Shown here: one piece after another, positions 36,901 through 45,900 of the stretch
Position numbering within the stretch: the stretch's first letter is position 1
Layout: every line of letters begins with the position of its first letter
Assembly (NCBI GenBank): GCA_012064415.1
Contig: SSNU01000323.1
Coordinates: forward strand, 1-64,000
Direction: 5' to 3'
DNA length: 64,000 bases
DNA from: Gyrodactylus bullatarudis
Taxonomy: Eukaryota > Platyhelminthes > Monogenea > Gyrodactylidea > Gyrodactylidae
Notes under the pieces: model-generated
Databases searched by the model: none
What the model was told of the DNA's origin: nothing
The model's input: only the letters and a program-made list of their open reading frames with translations
Translations under genes and position numbers: made by a program

Positions 36901-39900
36901 GGGACACCTTTAAAATCCTTAATGAAATATATAGTTTTTTCTTCAATTGCAATAATTGTCAACTATCTGCATGATAAATTCGATAAGATGTCAATGATCG
37001 GTTGATTTTATAACGGGATTCGAAAAATACTTTTTGTCTTTCTGAATATCCGGATAAAACTGGTAAATTTCATCTTTTTAAATTGACTACCTTTTAAATT
37101 ATAGCCTGTTCTTCGAAAAATTATTAATTTCTATTTTATCTATTAAGAAAATTAAGTATTTTTAGCATTCTTTTTTTCAACTTCCAACATTTGATATCAT
37201 CATTTCAAATGATATTAATTATAATTATGTAAATTGATACCCCCCCTCTGTGATGTTCATTCTTACAATCAAAAATTATCTTACTTTCTTTATCATTTCC
37301 TAATGTATTTTAATTGAATTATAGTCACTAAAAGAAGACTAATAATGTCAGAACAGCATTGGATAATCTGTAAATGATACAATAAAAAATAAAAGTTTAG
37401 ACCGGCTTTAGACTCAAATTTCCTCAAGCAGGATTAAGAATTAAAACTTATTAATCTGATACAATTTATAGCAGAGATTCTTGTTTAGAAAAATGGAGGA
37501 TCTTTTGTGTGTTCTTGTTTTATAGGTTGAACTTTCATCTATTAAGAGTTGGGGAGCCAGATAGCCATTTTTGTGACTGAGCTCTTGTTGATTCGATTTT
37601 GAAACCAAGAATCTTTCACATGTGATTCTATAAAATGTTTGTCATTATTATTCTCACGATTTGTGAAGCTCCATATAACTGATATGAAAAAGTCATGACA
37701 GATTTAAATTTTGTTCTTCGTCTATTTCCCAAAAAACACACTGATAAAATGGCCTAATTCAAAATTTAAATTTTTTTCTGTTCATGGTAGACTTCAAAAT
37801 TTGAATAGTCAGTACTAGTATTATGATTAAATATACACACATGTATTTCGAGAGTAGATTATTCTAAGAATTGGAAAAGAAACCCTATGATTGCACACAA
37901 TTTATGTGAATCTGCTTCTATTACAGACTTTTAAAAGGTGTATCCTTTCTCAAATAGCCCTCTAGACATTTCCCTCCACAAGGTGCACAAACTATTTTAT
38001 TGCTCTCTCTCGGATGTGCTGCACTTTTCATCAATTCACATTTCCTTAGAGATTACTTGAGAGTTTAACGTTTCTACAAAAAATTTCTTAAATGTTGTTC
38101 CACTTTGAGTTCTGGTAAAGCATGGAATTTGATTGTCAGGTAAATTTAATTTCTTATTCTCTTAACTTGGACAGAATTCTAGACTTGAATATTTTGTCTC
38201 ACATATGAATACAATTTTTGAAATACAAGTTTTTGTGCTAGTATTTCCTGTACACAGAGATCTAGATTGACTTTTGTCGAGTTTCAAAGTTTAATCTCAT
38301 ATCTAGGGAGAAGGGGGAATTTATTTAACACAATATTTTTATATTCGATTCATCTGTAAAATGTTCTTGCTTGATAGAACTGATTGTAAAATTTAAAAAA
38401 TATCGAGATATTTGCATGCTGATACCTAATCTGTGCTCAGAGTTTTCCTATTTTACAGGGTTTGGGTAGAATTTGTGAAAATGTAAAGGAAGGAAATTTG
38501 TAGAAACAAGCATCACATAAGTTGAATTTTAAAAGTTTGAAAACAAATTTATCCATATAGATTCTATATTATAAAATTAAAACCTTTCCACTGATTTATC
38601 GTATTAGATTACGTTATTTCTAGTCTCGAAGTTATTTAGCTTTATTCAAATTTTTTTTTATCACTTAATAAGTCAGCAAAGCTTAAATAATTCCAAACAA
38701 AAAATGGTCTTCTCAAATAATTTATTGGTGATATTTCAATATCACGATACAGATCTTTCACTGAGATACGAACGAGAATATTGACCAACTTTCTTTATCA
38801 ACATAAATAGAGTTTTAAATGAAATCAGGAATCTACGTGCAACTCTGATTCTTGAATGACATAAAGTTCATACAATCCCCTCGTAATTGTACTTGTCTTT
38901 ATTCCATGATATTTTAGTTATTTTTGTGCTAGAAAATACCAACTTCAATTAGAGATTATCCACAAAACCAATATCCTTCTTCAGATCATTCTCTAGGTAG
39001 TACACTTATTTGAATACAAAGAGACAATTCTCATTTTGGTGCATTCCTTCTTGGTGAAGTTTAAAACTAATCAATAACCAAATTAATAACCAGAATGGAG
39101 CATGAATAATTTCTCTTTATTCTCAGGGCGTATTTTGAGAAGAAGAAAAGTAGGTACATAAGAAAAAATTGCCAAGCTCTAATAAAATTCTGTGTAGATT
39201 ATTCATGAAAGTTCATCATGATTGGCTTAAAAATGTTTGATAAATGATTGGAATTTTCATTGTTCAGGATATGAAATAATTTTCAAAAACTATGGCTCAA
39301 GACACTTGAAACATCTCCTCCCTATCGCTCTATCTTTTGGTTTTACCATAAAATGTCGTTTGTTCAAGAAAGCAATATTTCCATGAAAGATGCACTCTAG
39401 CACCTTGGATCTGTAGAAGTAAAATTTCCATCTGAAAACATGTAACTTGATAAGAAAAACATGCATCTCTTTGAACTTTTCTCTGACTTGACCTAAACTA
39501 ATCTTGATCATTTGAAATTGGCTTTTTATGTACATTGTACGTATCAGGGATGCCTGTTCATTCTCTATCTGCATTCTCTAGAATAAACAAACAATAATGA
39601 CACAAATGTGTGTCTGTATGCAGGGTTAACTTTTGGTATTTAAATGGAACGATCACCATTTGGTTGTTTATGTTTCTGATCACTCTATAAACCTGCACTA
39701 GAAATCTATAAATGTCCCCCCTCTTTGTCTTTCGCTCTTTCTTTTTTATATGGAAGGCAATGATTCATTTTCTTGGTCACATTATCTAATTCCCACTTCC
39801 GTTCGTTTACAGACTCTGGTGAGAGAATAACGATGAAATTTTAGGTTACCCTGGACTATTAAAAATCTATCGTTTCGCAGTCCTCCTCTAACCTCCCGAG

Positions 39901-42900
39901 CTTAGAAATAAAATTATAACAAAGATATAAAAATTTTCGAGTTTTCGCAAAATCTTCAATTTATTAAAACTTAATTTATCCAGGAAAAAGAATCCAGATA
40001 TTCATTTATAAAATTTTACTTTAAACGGTGTGGCGTAGTGATATCTCTCTCACCTCTCATTCGGACCCTCTTACTCTCAGTCCTAGGTTTAAACCCTCCC
40101 ACACCGGGCACATTGAACACTCTTTCCCTGTTCTCTTGTTTGTACAAAAAGGGGCCTTGATAGTATCAAGTTGATACTATTAACTAATTAATCTGAGTAA
40201 AAGTTTCATTGACAATTCATAATCGATATTCAAGGCTTAGCTAACACATTGATTCATTCACATAGTTTCAACATTCAACTCTAATTCTTACTAAATCCCT
40301 TAGAGACATGTCTAAAGAAACATACATGTAATGAACCAAATTGTATATAATAAAAAACTGCATCTGTCGTCATGGCTTGTTTCAAAATCAAGAGACACCT
40401 ACCTTTTAGAAATGTTAAATTTTTCGTTTCTCAAACTCTCAACCATCTGTACATTTACTTAATGATTCTAAAATTCTTTTCTTTTTGTTAGAAAAAGTAT
40501 ATCTATCATGTGTACAAAATAATCAAAAATTTTCTCTAAATATCTACGAACGATTGAATTATACCATCATAATTTTCGTAAATGTACCATACCAAGAAAG
40601 AAAAAATTATAAATACGTTTTATGTTCAAACTTTAATCATTAAACAGGCTTTGATCAAACTTTATTAGTGAAAAATCTGAAACTTCAATTGTTTTTTAAA
40701 ATTCGAAAGATCCATTTGAAAGAATTCAGCTCGAATATAGTAAAAAGAGAAGAACAATAGATATCTTATGGTTTATTACATGGGATTTTTATATTGGAGC
40801 GATAGTATTACAGTACGAACTGTGCACTTTATGTCAAAAATCACCCTTTCCTCTCTGCCCCTTTTTATTAAAATAATAATATAACATTTGTACTTATAAG
40901 TAAGCATACTTCTACTTATTAGAAGAGTGTTTTGTATACGAATGGGTCTTTTTTCATTTTTAATATGCCCTACCAGTCTGGTTCGAGAGGAAAGCTGCAC
41001 CAGTTGAGTCACCAAATCCAGGATCTGATTCATCATATTCTTCTTTTGTAATCCACATACTCTGGAAGGTAGTTAGGGAGGAAAGAATTGAACCACCGAT
41101 CCAGACTGAATACTTCCTCTCTTCGGGAGCAATGATCTTGACTTTGCAATTTTGTGGTACCATAGAAATAAGTTCCTTGTTGAGTCTTTCAGCAATACCT
41201 GGATACATGGTGGTACCACCAGACAAGACAATATTCTGGAACAAATCTCTTCTGATATCTACATCACATGCTTGCACGGAATTGTAAATTGTTCCATGAA
41301 TGCCTTCACCTTCGAGATGAACAAAGTCAGGCTTGAAGAGACATTCAGGAGCCCTGAATCTTTCCGTATCGATGGTGATGCATGAACCATCAGGAAGCTC
41401 ATAAGTTTTGGCAATCTTGTTTGATTCTTCACAGAGTTTCTTCTCAGCATCAAAGTCTAGTGCGATATAGCACAATTTCTCCTTGATGTCACGAACAATT
41501 TCACGTTCAGCGGAAGTTTTGAAGTTGTAGCCCTTCTCTGTGAGGATTTTGACCAAGTATTCAGTAATATCTCTTCCGGCCAAATCAATTCTCTTGATAG
41601 CATGTGGAAGAGAATAGCCTTCATAAATTGGTACAACATGGGAGACACCATCTCCAGAATCAAAAACAATACCAGTTGTTCTACCAGAAGCGTACAATGA
41701 AAGGACAGCTTGAATAGCAACATAGGTCATAGGAACATGGAAAGTCTCAAACATGAGCTGAACCATACGTTCTCTATTACTCTTGGNCCAGTTGTTCTAC
41801 CAGAAGCGTACAATGAAAGGACAGCTTGAATAGCAACATAGGTCATAGGAACATGGAAAGTCTCAAACATGAGCTGAACCATACGTTCTCTATTACTCTT
41901 GGGATTCAATGGAGATTCTGAAAGAAGGGTTGGGGGATCCTTTGGTGATCAACACGAAGTTCATTGTAGAAAGTGTGATGCGAAAATTTTTTCCATATCA
42001 TCCCAGTTTGTTACAATACCGTGTTCGATTGGATATTTGAGAATCAAGACACCTCTCTTGGATTGAGCTTCGACACCAACGAAAAAGTCTTCACTGTCTT
42101 TGGTTGCCTTTTTTGGTCTACCAATAATCGAGGGGAACACAGCTCTAGGTGAATCATCTCCAGCAAAATCGGCTTTTTATGTACCTGAACCATTGTCAAT
42201 GACTAGGGCTTTCAAATCATCATCCATAATTAAATTTTTTTGAAATTGAAACTAATGATATCTCAAACGTGCTTTTATACTTTGAGTAGAAGCTTACAAG
42301 AAAGCACTCAGGCAGTTCAAGATTTCACCAGTAAGAAATGTAAAGATTTCGATGCCTGGTTTTTATCTTGACTTATTTGGTTTTCTATGTCTGAATCATT
42401 CTCTAGGTACATCTTCACTTATGTAAAAATCTGTTCATTTCCCTTGATATTGCATATTTCTTATTTGGTATTTAAATCACCTTTTAAAGTAGATATCACG
42501 TGACTTGGTTCCTCTTTCTTTGACAATTCAAAATGAATAAAAATAGAAAAATCAGTTATATCTGTAATTGCAACATCAAAAGTATATATAATATTTCTGT
42601 TTAATTTTCAAGATTACTTACGTAACACTATAAAAGTATTTTTCAATTCTATCTTTAGATTCATATCTTTAATTGTTAATTTAGGTCTTGCTAGCAGAAA
42701 ATTTACATTTTTTCCTGAAAAGGGTAGTATCTTGGAAATAATTCTAGATTTCTATTAAAATCCCAAGTCTCATTTAAAAAAACAATAAAATTTCTGTATT
42801 TTCTAACATGAGATTAATACTTATAAATCTTACGATCAGTGTACAATTATACACTCGGTGTACGCATTGGTCAGACAACACAAATGAAGCCTAACGAGCA

Positions 42901-45900
42901 ATGTGGAAACTTTGACTTTTACAGATTTTGGAAACTGAATTTTCAATTACAGTAAAAATATTTCTATTGAAACATCTGATTTTTATTGAAACCCCCTAAT
43001 TAAGTATTTATCTCGACTAATCCGAATGCAGCAAGTGATTTCTATACATTTAAATAGGAAAAAAGTGAGTTTTTGTGAAAATGTGGAAATTCACTGTTTT
43101 TACTTAATTAGGGGGTAAATATTCGTGTTTCAATAAAAATAAGATGTTTCAATAGAAATATTTTTACTGTATTTCGTCAGGATTATTATTCTAACAAGCT
43201 GAATTTAGCTAATATATGAAGAAAGACAATACACAATGAAACCATACTTTTACTTTTAAGCTAGACAAGTTGATCACTTTTTATGTTAATCTCTGATGAA
43301 TTAATTACATTGGGAATCGTCTATACCTATAAAACTTGTTCATGTTCCTCTGGATATATCAATCTACACTGAGTATTATACTCGTCTTTTATATATTGTT
43401 TAAATAATCTAGCATTATTTATTAGTTAACCCACAAAATTAGAATAACCTTACTTATCAATATTCTTGTCAAGTTAACGTTGAGAACAGAACCAACTATT
43501 ATTCAGTAATTTCTTTAAAATGCTACTATTTTGATCAAGCATTGCGGATTTAATTCTTTCTTAGAAAAGCTAAATTATTTATAACAATACAAAAGTGAAT
43601 TCTTATCTTTACACCAATCAAGGTCTATCCTGAAATTTGAAGAAACCAATTTTACTAAAATCTTGAAAATTTCTCCCATCAACATTGGAAAAATTCACAT
43701 TCCAATCCTTTTATATACGAATTTCCTCAAAATTTTCCAACTTGGTACTTCTCATGCAAAGTTTTATTCTCTCTTCCGGATCTTTCCATTCAAGATCTTC
43801 CCAACAAGTACTGTTTCCAGTAGACGTTCATTGATTTTTTATATCTCCAACAAGTTGGTTACTAGTTTCAACTTGAATTCTCTAAACTAATCAATTATTT
43901 TCTCATGTTCATTTAACTTTTGCAGTTTGTTAAGGAAGATATGAAATTCAATAAGAAAGTTGTGAATAATGAAATGGAAATAATCCAATTCATTAAGAAG
44001 AGTTTATTCCTTAACGAACTGCAAATGGTATACATATGAGGCTGGATGATATTTCTTATTTAACATCTTTGATTTCGAGTATACACTATTTTAAGAACGT
44101 GAAAAATTAATTTTTGAATTTTACGTTGCAATTTGAAACAAAAAGTGATGCATCAAAGATAATCTCTAAGCTAACGTAATTCGATTGATTTAATCACAGA
44201 CTACAGATCAACTTTGAAAGCATCTAAACATTTCTTCTTTAGATATTCTACTTTTGATTATTATTATTCAATAAAATTGAAATTTTTTCTTAGGTCAAAT
44301 AAATTTTTGATAGTTGAACTAAATCCTTTTGAGAAATTAAATTTTCATTTTGACTTTTCAGATCCTTCAGAATCTTTCAATATAAAAATCCTCTACGAGG
44401 GGTGGGTGAAACGTCGTTCTCTGCCTCATAAACATCATGCTACCACGTGCATTAAAAAGAATTCATCAGAAATCCATAATCAAATTATTCCTAGCCAGTC
44501 TGCATCACCAACCGCAAGTAGTAATAGCCGTGCCATGCTGCAAAAGTCCCATGAGAATGGTCTCAAACAAAAAGCTGGCACTATTTCTAGCTTCCACTCA
44601 AAATCATTTACTGAGAATAAGGTGAAACCTCCAATTGAACCGAATATGAGGTCAACCTCCAACTCTGGTTCCTCAACAAGACGTCTAACTCTCTCGTCTA
44701 TTTTTTCCGGCCGAATTTTCCACAAAAATCGAGTCAGTCAGGAGGAATCCCAGTTGAAGTCTCCATTCAAAATCCGAAGTACTGTAAGTTTTATTTCATC
44801 TTTCTGAATTTATTTAGCTTTGAAGAATTCAGTGATACAATTTTCTTAAATCATTCTGTATTGTTGCATTTTTGAAATCTAGAGCCATTGTTTTACGATC
44901 AAAAGTTATTTTTATTCTTTACTAAGGCCTCAGCAAATAGGTTCGCAAAATAGGTTCGATTTTTCAGATGCTTTCATTTATAAATTCTGATCTTGTTTTC
45001 CACTTATACTACCTACTACTAATGCGTCCCTCATAAACATAGGCCTCAAACGTTGCTAATCACAATTTAGTTACCATCAAAATATTGAGCTTATCTATAG
45101 TTGGAATTTCAAATTTTTCTTTGGAATTTTTCTTGCCTTTTTGAACGGAAATGGATATAATTTTTATGTCTAAACCAATGAAAATGATTACCTAGAGAAA
45201 CAAAGTTTTTACAAATTTACACCTCTACGTTTACAACTTTTTGTTCCCACATTCGCCTGTCTATTCTTTTTGTTTTATTCTCCACTTACTCTATTAATCA
45301 TACAAATGTTTTTGAAAAATACCTGATTCTTACCTTAATAGGTTCGTAAGCTTTTAAGCAGCCCTTGTAGTAAGTCATTTATAGGGAGTCATTATTGAAA
45401 CTTTTCAGTATAAAATAGCTCAGACCAATTCCCAACATATCTAAAATACTTGAAAAAAAACTAAAAAATATAACCCCGAAGGTTTATATTTATTTCATCA
45501 CATTTTCTAGGTTGATTCCGATGATACTAACGATTCAATAGAGGACCTCAATGAACTATTCAGTAAAATTTCGACCCCAGGTACAAACAAAGACTCCAAG
45601 AGTAAAATAATGCGTAGAAAATCAAGCTTCCTCAAGCAGATTTGCAAAACTATCAACTCGAATTCGATTGGAGGACAATCACCATCGATAGGAACAGAAA
45701 AATTGTCTGTTGCTAATCAGTGGAAAAGTGCCTGGGCCATATTGGTGGTTATGACACCGGATAAAAATAATTCCTCTTCGAGTCTTGCTAATAAATGTGA
45801 GCTTAATCATTATATGCTTACTTTTATTATTTTGTTAACTACTTCAAAGTAGATTCATAATATTAATATATTTTTTCTCTTATACGTATATAGATGATCG

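Larger units (their letters stand above)
39985..42345. repeat. Segmental duplication carrying actin, copy 2
   Basis: Partner of 22550-24572. Compared with copy 1 it has an insertion containing the tRNA-like sequence near 40025-40150, a different end to the actin coding part (about 40960-41025) and an exact internal 115-bp repeat around an N. Confidence 0.8.
30755..44361 (+). other. RALGPS intron 4 (13.6 kb)
   Basis: I recognise no RALGPS exon here. It contains dispersed repeats, a poly-C run (32345-32357), the 35.2-36.4-kb inverted repeat, the tRNA-like SINE head, actin copy 2 and two MITE-like palindromes. Exon 4 ends with one base of a codon, and the AT at 44362 completes a Tyr codon, supporting the long splice. 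Remaining parts show no coding signal to me. Confidence 0.6.

Noticed and set aside
40027..40105. A functional tRNA gene
   Set aside because: The acceptor stem is perfect but the T stem pairs only partly, the B box has two mutations and no anticodon arm is convincing.
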